Below are positions 55,505-64,000 of a DNA stretch of 64,000 bases, in pieces. Both the position numbers and the translations under genes were made by a program. Position 1 is the first letter of the stretch. Each line of letters starts with the position of its first letter. The stretch comes from Aphidius gifuensis. Taxonomy: Eukaryota > Arthropoda > Insecta > Hymenoptera > Braconidae. The notes beneath the pieces are model-generated. The model did no database searches. It was not told where the DNA came from and was given only the letters and a program-made list of their open reading frames with translations. Location of the stretch: positions 14,560,876 through 14,624,875 of the forward strand of contig NC_057789.1 of the NCBI RefSeq assembly GCF_014905175.1, written 5' to 3'.

Positions 55505-57727
55505 ATGTCAAATACACGAAATAATAATAATAGACGTAGTACATCAAATGAGTCATTAAATTCAAGAAATTATTTGGGATATAATAATAATAATTTACGA
55601 GGTAGAATAATGGCGAGAAATGAAGATGTGGAAATATTAAAAGCACAACTTGAGCAAGCGTTGAGGGAAAGACAAGAGGCACTCGGTACGGTTGCGCAGT
55701 TGCAGCAGCAACTAAATACACGCGCCGGTGGGAATGTCGGTGATATTGGTCAGCTCGTGCGCAGGGAGGTTAACCAGCAAGTAAGAGACCAAGCAAGAGA
55801 CCAACAAGTCCATGCTTGCGTTGAAAAAATAAAACATAATGATAACATGAATCCTAAAAAATTCATGCAAGAACTTGAAAGATACTTGGTTGAGGGTAGA
55901 ATTTATCAACAAGACCATTTAATTGAAACACAAAATATTTTATCGGGTAATACAAAAATATGGTATTTAAATCTTAAAAACAATTTTAATAGTTTCGATG
56001 ATTTTAAACGTGAATATATGAATAAATTTTACAGTGATTCTCAACGAACTAAATTTAAAAATCAATGGTTAGATAAAAGGTATAAATCTGGTTGGTCATA
56101 TGATGTGTATTTTGATACACAAATTCATGATGCAGAGTATCTTGAACCACAGTTTTCCGAGTGGGAAAGAAATAAATTAATCATAGAACAATTACCAGAA
56201 AATGTTAGAGTACACTTAGTAACAATAAAATATGAAAAAACAAATAAAATTCGTAAAGTTCTTGAACAAATTAGTGTAACTAAAATTCAAGATACACATA
56301 GCAACAATAATAATAATAATTTGGATGGTAAAATTGGTCAAAGTACACATCAAGGCCAAGCTAGGAGTCATTTTTCAAACTGGCGTAGTGGGGATAAAAG
56401 TGGGAATAATAACGCGTCATCGTCGTTTAACAGGCAGCTGCCTGACACGAGCGTGCCACCGCCCGGTGCACATGCGCGATTGAATAATATGAATCCTAAC
56501 GCACCTCAAATAAATTCTATCAATTTTGAAAACAATAATATTGTTGGAGAAATATTTAATAATGATGTTATTGAAGAAATAAATAATGAAGTTGTAAATG
56601 GGGATCATAATAATACAAACAGTAATATTATTGAGTGTCCCAAAATTAAAATTAAAATTGGTGAAAATGAGCATTGGGCGTTGGTCGACTCTGGTAGTCA
56701 GGTGACTGCCATGTCTGATGAAATATACAGTCAAATCCCAAGGTCATCAATTTTAGGCGAGTTACCCGTAGTTAACACGCAAATTAGGCTTGCAATAAAT
56801 AAACATAAAATATTAATTAAAAGACAGGTGTTATTAAAATTTAACATTGATAATGTTGAATTAAAACATGTTGTATTAATTGTACCAAATTTAAGTCAAG
56901 GTATCTTGATGGGTAGTGATTGGTGTTTACAAAATAATGTTGATATATTCTATTCAAAGGGGGTAATTAAAATTGATGATAACAATGTTAATTCAAGTTA
57001 TGTATTGTTTCACGATAATAATTTATGTCATGAAAATAATACAGGTAAAATATTAAACATAATATATGAGAATATGGATGATAATTGTCAAGATAAAATT
57101 ATAAATCAATTAAAATTAAATTCAAGTCTTGAATATGATACAATTAATTTGAATAAACTTCAAGAAAGTGATCGTGATTTAATGAAATACGTAGATAATA
57201 AAATGAAATCAGGTGATGATAATTTTAAACGGTATAATAATGTGTATTTCCATAAAACATCTTATGATGATAAATGGAAATTAATCGTGCCCGATTGTAT
57301 AATTGATAATTTAATTAACTGTGAACATACAAAAATCCATCATGGTGATGTATATAAAACATCAAAAATTATTTGCAATAATTTCTGGTTTAAACATCTT
57401 CGTTGTAGAGTTAAGAGATTTGTTAAAAAAAAATGTGATTTATGCCGACATAATCAACATTTAAATTTTAATGTCAAAAATAAGTTTGGTTGTGTAACAA
57501 TTAATAAGCCAGAGGAACTTAAAGTTGGTGACCTTGTATTAGCTCGTATACCCCATCTATCTAATCAAGGAGACAAAGTTACACAAAAATTTTCTCATCT
57601 TTATGAGGGACCATTTAAAATTCATGCATTGGTTGGCCAAAATGCGTTCGTGCTGGCTAATGTTAATGATAATAAACCACTGAAGGGTACTTATAATCGT
57701 GTGAGTGTCCGCAAGTATGTTTATTAA
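55505..57727 (+). CDS. gag: Gag-protease-integrase-end fusion protein of the Ty3/gypsy element
   Basis: 740 residues from ATG. Residues 41-70 are a coiled coil; 105-260 are a Ty3/gypsy gag (retrotrans_gag-like: WYLNLKNNFNSFDDFKREYM); 270-345 are Asn/Gln-rich and unstructured; 380-490 a retropepsin with the active site VDSGSQ (D395) and GILMGSDW. Instead of RT and RNase H, residues 555-650 resemble the integrase HHCC zinc domain (C644, C647; HTKIHHGD upstream), and 665-740 the integrase C-terminal part (LKVGDLVLARIPHLSNQG, YEGPFKIHALVG). RT, RNase H and the DDE core are absent, yet no stop or shift occurs. It could support a non-autonomous element that needs enzymes in trans. Confidence 0.85.
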   Translation: MSNTRNNNNRRSTSNESLNSRNYLGYNNNNLRGRIMARNEDVEILKAQLEQALRERQEALGTVAQLQQQLNTRAGGNVGDIGQLVRREVNQQVRDQARDQQVHACVEKIKHNDNMNPKKFMQELERYLVEGRIYQQDHLIETQNILSGNTKIWYLNLKNNFNSFDDFKREYMNKFYSDSQRTKFKNQWLDKRYKSGWSYDVYFDTQIHDAEYLEPQFSEWERNKLIIEQLPENVRVHLVTIKYEKTNKIRKVLEQISVTKIQDTHSNNNNNNLDGKIGQSTHQGQARSHFSNWRSGDKSGNNNASSSFNRQLPDTSVPPPGAHARLNNMNPNAPQINSINFENNNIVGEIFNNDVIEEINNEVVNGDHNNTNSNIIECPKIKIKIGENEHWALVDSGSQVTAMSDEIYSQIPRSSILGELPVVNTQIRLAINKHKILIKRQVLLKFNIDNVELKHVVLIVPNLSQGILMGSDWCLQNNVDIFYSKGVIKIDDNNVNSSYVLFHDNNLCHENNTGKILNIIYENMDDNCQDKIINQLKLNSSLEYDTINLNKLQESDRDLMKYVDNKMKSGDDNFKRYNNVYFHKTSYDDKWKLIVPDCIIDNLINCEHTKIHHGDVYKTSKIICNNFWFKHLRCRVKRFVKKKCDLCRHNQHLNFNVKNKFGCVTINKPEELKVGDLVLARIPHLSNQGDKVTQKFSHLYEGPFKIHALVGQNAFVLANVNDNKPLKGTYNRVSVRKYVY

Positions 57728-58251
57728 AAAATTTTTTAAATTGTACATGACCTTGCTCAAGTAGTCTTTAAGTTTGGCCATTAAATTTAAGTTAAAACAA
57801 TTGTCATAATTAATTAGGTACAATGTTTCATTGTTTATAAAAAAAAATATATCATAAATTTGATGATTATTAATTTTACTCGTTATAACATTATATAGTA
57901 CAAAAAAAAAAAAAATATTTTATACGAATGGATATATATGTCCAATTGAATTGGATTAATTATTTATTATACTGTTTATATTAAAATGATAATAATAATA
58001 TTGTAATTTTATGTTCCAAAGTACCATATGTGATTTATATCATAAAAATTTTAATTTAATTGTAATAATTTTGTAACGTAATTATAAGTTTACTCAATAT
58101 TATTTAATTATTCAATGGGGTCATTTGAAATGAAATAAGGATTATTTAATATTGTAAAAATTTTGTATGTAAAGTAATATTATGAATGAGTGTGAATGTA
58201 TTCCACGCATCATCCTAGCAACAATTGTTTTTTATCATAATGTATTATAAT
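57728..58251 (+). other. 3' non-coding region of the Ty3/gypsy element
   Basis: AT-rich DNA between the ORF stop and the polypurine tract. No env-like frame is visible. Confidence 0.6.
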
Positions 58252-58263
58252 AAAAAAGGGGGG
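58252..58263 (+). promoter_or_regulatory. Ty3/gypsy polypurine tract
   Basis: AAAAAAGGGGGG three bases before the 3' LTR start. Confidence 0.8.
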
Positions 58264-58266
58264 TAC

Positions 58267-59215
58267 TGTAGCGAGATAGTATTGCTCGATGGTGCGCCAC
58301 CTAGTATGATGCGTGAGTGTGAGAATTAGTGAAAGAGAGACGGGGAAGAGAGAGAGAGAGAGTGGAGTTTTGGCTATGGAGAACGTGTGCTCCACTCACT
58401 TCGGTTTGGCACTTCAGTCTTGCACCTTGTGTTTTTACACTTGTGTCTTGGCTGGCAAGCAAGACGCTGGCAAATATTAAGTTGGCCAAGCCAACTCAAA
58501 TAAATTCAAGTACTGAAATTGTAAATATAAATATTAAACTGATTTTTCAACTAATTGATTGTTGTAAAACAACAATCAATATCAAATTGTAATTAAATAA
58601 ATAAAATATATTGTGTACACAACAAAATTGTCAATTAAAACAAGCTGAGCAATAAATCAAAACTTGGTAAAAGACGACGTGAATCAGGACGGCGTTCTTC
58701 CATAAATCACGCCGCCATTACTCAAAAATAAACTTGTTGCATCAGCGTTGAAGAAATAAAATCAATTCAACATCAATAATATTCATTGCTGGCATAATTC
58801 AACATCAATAATATTCATTGCTGGTAATTACACAATACAAAGATTTGGACATTTACTTGGTCTGATCAACCAAGCACTCCAAGGCCAACGAATCATCGTC
58901 ACCATCATCAATTTGGCATCAAGAACTTCAATCACCAGTCAGGTTATATTGTATGAGTATGCGTGTGTTTGGTATGAATGATTAGGGCATAATACTTTAA
59001 ATAAATACAAATAATTTTCATATATTAAAATATAAAATTCTGTTTGATTGTTATTTTACACCCACTCAATTTCAGGGTAAATTTAAATAATCAATATTCA
59101 TATTTTAAAGTAAATTTCATTGCATATTCATTTTGGTAAATTTAAACAAGTAAGATTGGTCGCTTTTTTATATTTAAACAATAAAAGAAAATAAAATATA
59201 AAAGCCCAATCTTAC
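58267..59215 (+). repeat. Ty3/gypsy 3' LTR
   Basis: 949 bases. Longer than the 5' LTR mainly because CAACATCAATAATATTCATT and neighbours are duplicated in tandem near 58,767-58,822. Confidence 0.9.
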
Positions 59216-59385
59216 ATAACTTTACCAGTTATTGATTTCGAATTACCTTTTATTCTTCTAATAACATCACCACTTGTCTTTTGTTTATTATTATTATCCA
59301 AATCAATTTCATTTCTAGTATCTTTTTTTAATTTATCCTCAATATTAATAACATTCAATGCTTCAACTATATCAGAATCTTCTGA
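59216..59385 (-). pseudogene. ASPP/TP53BP2-like pseudogene, upstream part of the split exon
   Basis: Removing the retrotransposon and one TAAC copy joins this piece in frame to 53,815. It codes for SEDSDIVEALNVINIEDKLK and on to RRIKGNSKSITGKVN before the RVSFD block. In ASPP proteins an RRLKGNLK-type segment also precedes RVSFDPLALLLDA. The upstream end is lost in repeats. Confidence 0.75.
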
Positions 59386-59830
59386 TTATCATTAATATTA
59401 TTATTTAAATATTTATTTATTAAACAAATAAATGACAGGAATTGTATTTGTCAAATAAATAAAATATCCAGAAAAAGTAGTAGCTAAGGAAAAGGTGTAG
59501 ATGAGGAATAAATGTTGCTAGAAAAATAATTTTTTTGGCAACATTGATTCCTTAGCTCCATATTTTCCTTAGCTACTGCTTGTCTTTGGGATTTTTATTT
59601 ATTAAAATAAATTGTAAAAATTTTTTTTTTCAAATAAATTAATAAAAATCTCAAGGATCACCGAAAAAATAAAAATGTCCAAGTAAAAGATGTAGCTAAA
59701 GAAAAGATGGAGCTCAGAAATTGATGTTGCGAAAGAAATTATGGGGTAAGCGACATTAATTCCTTAGCTACATTGTTTCCTTAGCTACTGCTTTTGCTTG
59801 GATATTTTTATTTTTTTAAAATAAATTACA
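59386..59830. repeat. TTCCTTAGC hairpin family, cluster 1
   Basis: At least two imperfect hairpins: GTAGCTAAGGAAAAGGTGTA to its inverse near 59,481-59,575, and GTAGCTAAAGAAAAGATGGA to its inverse near 59,688-59,795. Each loop holds AACATT-like words. They share CTTAGCTACTGCTT with the hairpin at 49.5-50.1 kb. Confidence 0.65.
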
Positions 59831-60183
59831 TCCCTAGCGAAAATGGCGACACCGATCCGACACCAATCCGACAGTCGGTTTGTGCACTGTGTGAGAATTG
59901 TAAAATCTTACAGTCGTGTACAGATGATTCTGACAGCTAACCTCGCTTATAATACATAAACAGAATTAAGTTTTTTCAATAAAAAAATTATTTTAAAAAA
60001 ATTTTAATGTGTCTTAAATTATAAGAATATTATTTAGAAATTTTTAGACATAATATTTTATTTTTTAAATGCTTTTTACTATTTTTTTTTGTGACTTAGA
60101 AATTCTTATAGTCGTGTGTCGGTTTTGTGTCGTTTTTGTATGAGATCAGTGCACAATCCGACTATCGGCATTTTCGCTAGGGA
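59831..60183. mobile_element. MITE with TCCCTAGCGAAAATG ends
   Basis: TCCCTAGCGAAAATGGCGAC at the left and the inverse CATTTTCGCTAGGGA at the right. Subterminal words AATCCGACAGTCGG and CCGACTATCGGC are inverted too. No target duplication is exact, so the superfamily is open. Confidence 0.7.
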
Positions 60184-60365
60184 TTAGATTTTTTTTTTTG
60201 GAATAAATCTTGACAAAAAAAATAATTGGAATCGTCTGTGAGAATTTGCAATTCTCACACAATTCCGACACAATTCCGACACACGACTGTGAGAATTGTG
60301 AATCCGACACAATTCCGACAGACGTACGACAGTATATTTTTATATTTTGTATTTAATATAAAAAA
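60184..60365. repeat. CACAATTCCGACA short repeats
   Basis: ACACAATTCCGACACAATTC and further ATTCCGACA copies at 60,257-60,325, plus TGTGAGAATT in both orientations. Related to the subterminal words of the neighbouring MITE. Confidence 0.55.
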
Positions 60366-60375
60366 AAGCATTTTA

Positions 60376-60472
60376 TCAATGCTAAGGAAAGAATGTGACC
60401 AAAAAAATATTGCTTAGGAATTTATTGAGATTACTGATTAATTTATTTGGTCACATTCTTTCCTTAGCAACA
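60376..60472. repeat. TTCCTTAGC hairpin family, cluster 2
   Basis: ATGCTAAGGAAAGAATGTGA pairs with TCACATTCTTTCCTTAGCAA; arms of about 28 bases and a 40-base loop. Confidence 0.7.
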
Positions 60473-60577
60473 TTTGCTAATAGTTGCCAATACTTTCTAT
60501 ATTAAATTAAAATTGGTTTTAAATGGCCAAGGAATTGATCTAGACTAATAATTAGTTTATTTGGTATTTTTTTTTTT

Positions 60578-60729
60578 TTCTACTATATACTTAAAAAATA
60601 AATTATAAATTGGGAGATATCGTAAATTTTTACGTAGTGATCAAGATCAAAAAATTTCTTACTACAACCTTCTTACATCATTGACAAAACATTACATATA
60701 ATAGCGCGCGAAGCGCGCTAATTGGTCTA
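60578..60729 (+). mobile_element. Possible short non-autonomous Helitron
   Basis: The 3' end is Helitron-like: hairpin AGCGCGCGAAGCGCGCT (60,701-60,717), an 11-base spacer, then CTAG before T. TCTACTATATACTTAAAA at 60,578 could be the 5' TC end, but it is preceded by a T run and not by the usual A. Confidence 0.4.
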
Positions 60730-61738
60730 GTATTTATTAAACGAGAACCACTGAGTGTGCTTCGCACGCCTGTTTCTGTAATAACGATGAGAAAATAGTT
60801 TTTTTTGAATAATTATCACAAACATACTCTCTCTCGTTGTCATTTTTCATTGAACTATTTTGTAAAAATAGTAATTCACATTTATGTTTTAATTATTTTG
60901 AGTGTTATATAGTAATAATTTAAAAAAAATAACACTCCGTTCACACGAATAAAAGACAATTTCTCAAAAAGATAGAGTTTCCTGCAACCACTGTTAAAGC
61001 AAAATTCATTTCTTTATGACATTTTTGTGGATGTTTAGTTTGAATTTTTTAAATTTTACCATTCAGTTCTTCATAGCTGAGTATTATTGATAACTTAATC
61101 ATTCATTTACAAGAAGAGCAAATTATAATTATGTTTTCTTGTGTCTTTCCAAAAACCCTTCTCACAATTTACCCGCGATACTTCATTTATCAAAGTCTGG
61201 ATCACTTCATTTTCAATTCTTTTTTTTCTGTGATGCAGTTAAATATTTTATTTAAAAATTACTCATGTTTATAATAAAATATATCTGAATAGAACTTTCC
61301 TGAAATCATAATTCCTACATTCAAAAAAAACTTCATGAAAAAAACTACAGAAAAAAAAAAATGTAAAATTTATAAATTATATGGTTAAACTTGTGTTTTA
61401 TTCTTTAAAATTGTAAAATTCATATTGAATAAATATAAAAACACGTCTCCGTCTTTTCATTTTATTAATAGGTAATTTCCACTCAATTTTGCCTTTGAAT
61501 TCCTCTTTTCCTCCAAAAAATATTAATTTTACAATTCTTTCATAATAAATTTTACTTTTTATAAGTGTGAGATATCTTGATAAAATAAGCTCATGTTTTT
61601 GGTTTATTTTTTTAATTAATTTTTCATGAAGTGCATTAATTTTCCCATGACTGTTTGCATAAATTATAAATTAATACCGTTTATGTTCTGAGATGCCATA
61701 TCAAACCTGTATTTGTGTCTACATATTTTTTTTTTAGG
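60730..61738. other. AT-rich stretch without a recognisable gene
   Basis: A second GC hairpin, GTGTGCTTCGCACGC, lies at 60,756-60,770. Otherwise nothing recognisable up to the acceptor at 61,737. Confidence 0.4.
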
Positions 61739-61780
61739 ATTGATTAATGGAGAAAATGATATTGTAGTCGAAGAACAAGG
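61739..61780 (+). pseudogene. DDE-type transposase, small upstream exon
   Basis: A polypyrimidine tract and TTTTTTAG, then 42 bases (GLINGENDIVVEEQ-like) and a GTATTT donor. Weak on its own; placed here because of the exons downstream. Confidence 0.4.
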
Positions 61781-62033
61781 TATTTGCAATAGTGATACTT
61801 AATCATTTCTAACATAAACTTTTAAAAAACATACAGTATTTATTTTCAATTTAAAATTCAATTATAAATTTTTTATCGACAACTTTTTTACAAATTCATT
61901 TAATATTATTGTCATTTTTGATTTTTTTTGTATGAAAGTTTTTTCTCGAAATTATGTTTTTAGGTTTAACTGTTTTTTTACAGTGTATTATATAAAACTT
62001 AATATTAATAATAATAAAAATAATTGATTGTAG

Positions 62034-62080
62034 ATATTCAACAATTAATAACTAAACTGAATAGATTTTTTCTGGTTGAA
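62034..62080 (+). pseudogene. DDE-type transposase, exon start cut by tRNA-like repeats
   Basis: After TTGATTGTAG the frame reads DIQQLITKLNRFF, then runs into the first tRNA-like unit at about 62,083. Coding resumes after the second unit. Confidence 0.4.
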
Positions 62081-62112
62081 AAAAACCAGAAACTTAGAAA
62101 AAATAACGAAGT

Positions 62113-62182
62113 TCCCCCGCCGGGAATCGAACCCGGGTCTTTTGCTTTCCGGGCAAACGCCTTGACCACTAGACTACAGGGC
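62113..62182 (-). repeat. tRNA-like sequence, copy 1
   Basis: Minus strand: D arm with A box TAGTCTAGTGGTCAAGG; anticodon stem TTTGC/GCAAA around CCGGAAA; T arm CCGGG-TTCGATT-CCCGG, perfect. GGA (Ser-type) falls at 34-36, but position 33 is C, not the universal U, and the outer acceptor stem pairs only at five positions. Likely a tRNA-derived SINE core and not a working tRNA. Confidence 0.65.
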
Positions 62183-62283
62183 TTCTTATTTTTTCTAAGT
62201 TTCATCAAGTTAACTCCGACGTCCTTCTATGCGTCAATTCATTTTTTGAAAAAAACCAGAAACTTAGAAAAAATAACGAAGTT

Positions 62284-62352
62284 TCCCCGCCGGGAATCGA
62301 ACCCGGGTCTTTTGCTTTCCGGGCAAACGCCTTAACCACTAGACCACAAGGC
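62284..62352 (-). repeat. tRNA-like sequence, copy 2
   Basis: As copy 1, with GTGGTCTAGTGGTTAAGG in the A-box region. B box GGTTCGATTCC is perfect. Confidence 0.65.
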
Positions 62353-62420
62353 TTCTTATTTTTTTTAAGTTTCATCAAGTTAACTCCAACGTCCTTCTAT
62401 GCGTCAATTCATTTTTTTGA

Positions 62421-62938
62421 GTGAGCACATAAAAATGAAGATAGTTCATTTGATGAACTAACTGAACCAGACTTTGAATTGGCAGTACCAAAAAAAAAAA
62501 AATTAAATTAATGACACCAATGCTTGCCAGTGCATTAGACAAGACATCAACCTCTGATCACAATGCGGCATATATAATCGCTGCAACTGCGATTAGTCTA
62601 GGACTTTTACTCAGTTCCAGTACGATTCATAGAGCTCGAATTGAAAACCGTGAAAATCTGGCAATTGAATTGAAAAGAAACCTACAATTTTCATCTCATT
62701 GAATTGTTCATTTTGATGGAAAGATCTTACAAGATTTAGTTGGCTATGAGACAGTTGATAGAATCGCAGTGTCAATTTCTGGTTTTGGACGCAGTCGTTT
62801 ACTAAGTGCATCAAAAATTGTAAATGGAACTGGTGTCAATCAAGCGAAAGCAGTTGTTGAAGTCCTTAAAACATGGAACTTGGATCGTGTTAAAGGACTG
62901 TGCTTTGACACTACGAATGCAAATACTGGTAAATTTAA
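62421..62938 (+). pseudogene. DDE-type transposase, main exon
   Basis: Starts with a DELTEPDFELAVPKKKK-like piece, broken in a 13-A run, then from 62,511 MTPMLASALDKTSTSDHNAA and on. An in-frame TGA (62,700-62,702) precedes IVHFDGKILQDLVGYETVDR, then KIVNGTGVNQAKAVVEVLK and LCFDTTNANTG at the GTAAAT donor. These blocks (I-H-x-D-G-K and C-F-D-T-T-x-x-N-T-G) are typical of a widespread, poorly named insect transposase with an RNase H-like fold; the Asp residues are likely catalytic. One stop and one frameshift make it inactive. Confidence 0.7.
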
Positions 62939-63369
62939 TTTTCTGAGTAATAAATGATTTTATTTTATTTCATTTAATTGAACTTTATAATTACAACCAA
63001 CAGTTGGTTTACGCAATGAAATGATATAAACGTGTGGCTTTTACTTTTCACTCTATTTGAATCATTTTATATAATAACTTTTATTTTAGATTTTAATATA
63101 ATCTAGAGAAAATAAAATAAGTTATTGTTTGATAAACAATTTATGACTTGTTTTTATATTAAAAATAAATGAATAAATAAAAAACGAAAGATACTTGTAA
63201 TTTTCAAATGACGATTTTTCAGATATTAAAATTCAATACAATAAATTATTTCACTAAACAATAATAATAAGTAGTGATTTTCTAAAAATTATATCCTTTG
63301 TTCCAAATATTGTTCAAAGAATTCCTAGTGTTCAAATAAATGATTTTATGTACATTTTACATTTTTAAG

Positions 63370-63653
63370 GACGATATAATGGAGCAGCTGGGTTAATTGA
63401 AAAAGAATTACAAAGAGAGTTGCTTTACTTGCCCTGTCGTCATCATATCCAAGGAATTCTCTTGAAAAGTATATTTGAAATTGACTCTACGAGAAACACT
63501 GGACAAAACGTGGCTCTATTCAATAAATTTCACAAACAATGGAAACTAATCGACCAATCAAAGTATGACACTGGTATGAAAGAGAAAAAAATAGTTGTAA
63601 TGTTAGGCAATGATAAAGATGAAATAATGAGTTTCATAACTAAACAATTTCAG
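63370..63653 (+). pseudogene. DDE-type transposase, next exon
   Basis: Acceptor TTTTTAAG; reads GRYNGAAGLIEKELQRELLY, then LPCRHHIQGILLKSIFEI (the C-R-H-H-I block of this family) and on to a CAG-GTGCCA donor. Joins the previous exon in phase. Open throughout. Confidence 0.7.
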
Positions 63654-63764
63654 GTGCCAAAAATGATTTACTTTAATCGATTAACATCGTTATTTCAAAT
63701 TACTTTTAATTCTACATTAGTTACTCATTACATGCTTATTTTATTTATTTATTTACATATTAAT

Positions 63765-63795
<31 letters not shown>

Positions 63796-63851
63796 TTTCT
63801 TTATGCAATAATATGGCTATCATTCTATTTAAATTGATAATCAACCACGGG

Positions 63852-64000
63852 GAGATTATCGTGAATTGCTAGCGTTTGCCTATATTTTTTTAAGAGGCAT
63901 TCCACTCCGTGGTGTTGCGTTCAAAGTTCCAGCAGCAATGCATCATGCAAGATTAATGGCTACAGGAATTTACTGTCTAAAAATATTTATGTTTAAAAAT
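63852..64000 (+). pseudogene. DDE-type transposase, further exon, cut by window end
   Basis: GDYRELLAFAYIFLRGIPLR, then AFKVPAAMHHARLMATGIYC and LKIFMFKN at the edge. The A-M-H-H-A-R block matches the family. The acceptor is unclear; a TTTA microsatellite (63,740-63,800) precedes it. Confidence 0.65.

Larger units (their letters stand above)
53816..59215 (+). mobile_element. Ty3/gypsy LTR retrotransposon lacking RT, RNase H and integrase core
   Basis: 5,400 bases with two LTRs, a primer-site-like sequence, one 740-codon ORF and a polypurine tract. TAAC flanks it on both sides (53,812-53,815 and 59,216-59,219), the 4-bp duplication expected for Ty3/gypsy. It sits inside an exon of the ASPP pseudogene. 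The LTRs differ by two substitutions, one T and one 32-bp local duplication, so it is young. Confidence 0.9.
62083..62420 (-). repeat. Two tandem units with tRNA-like cores and inverted flanks
   Basis: Two units with a period of 170. Each has, around the tRNA-like core, the inverted pair GAAACTTAGAAAAAATAA / TTATTTTTTCTAAGTTTC, and then an external part ending CTATGCGTCAATTCATTTTT. The same unit occurs three times at 54,955-55,385. Confidence 0.85.

Noticed and set aside
62113..62352. Two functional tRNA-Ser genes
   Set aside because: Good B boxes and T arms, but C33, a weak acceptor stem, and repetition as part of a mobile unit argue against working tRNAs.

Overview
The window is very AT-rich animal DNA with poly-A/T runs, GT-AG introns, LTR retrotransposons, a Polinton, many palindromic MITEs and tRNA-like repeats. 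The BEL/Pao and Ty3 elements, the Polinton genes and a damaged copy of the animal gene ASPP/TP53BP2 all point to an arthropod, most likely an insect; a hymenopteran is plausible but not proven. Nearly everything coding belongs to mobile elements, and insertions are nested in insertions, as in heterochromatin or an old TE cluster.

Layout. 0.8-9.7 kb: a CACTA/EnSpm-like transposase gene on the minus strand. Its first exon lies near 9.6 kb, its second exon near 4.6 kb and its main exon at 1.65-4.08 kb. A 459-bp palindromic MITE splits the coding sequence, and the 5-kb intron is packed with tRNA-like repeats, local duplications and MITEs. 10.9-13.1 kb: a possible two-exon gene for a 44-residue protein. 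13.5-18 kb: short repeats, a tRNA-like SINE head, a ~240-bp satellite and a 1.7-kb repetitive element inserted in it. 18-26.1 kb: a BEL/Pao element on the minus strand with a tRNA-Tyr-type primer site, a full 3' LTR carrying a MITE, a truncated 5' LTR and three coding breaks. 26.1-28.6 kb: a mariner-type MITE, a RING-finger ORF, a hairpin element and a minisatellite.

28.7-37.3 kb: a decayed Polinton/Maverick on the minus strand (integrase start, a Polinton-associated protein, packaging ATPase, a small protein). Its ATPase is cut by a 6.3-kb transposon with two genes. One is a C2H2-finger transposase with two frameshifts. The other is an 8-exon gene whose phases all agree and which gives an uninterrupted 541-residue protein.

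38-47 kb: transposon debris, including a 2-kb element with TIRs and a TA duplication, an inverted copy of the 15.6-17.3 kb element, and a solo LTR. 47.1-48.2 kb: a second, fragmentary BEL/Pao pol. 49.2-50.5 kb: a hAT MITE with an exact 8-bp duplication that contains a 544-bp hairpin. 52.8-59.4 kb: an ASPP pseudogene with intron structure, one of whose exons is split by a young Ty3/gypsy element (53,816-59,215). That element has lost RT, RNase H and the integrase core but keeps a single 740-codon frame. 59.4-60.7 kb: a family of TTCCTTAGC hairpins, a MITE and a possible Helitron end. 61.7-64 kb: a multi-exon DDE-type transposase pseudogene on the plus strand, interrupted by two tRNA-like units, running off the window.

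The genes do not form one pathway. What links them is the order of insertion, which can be read from the nesting.
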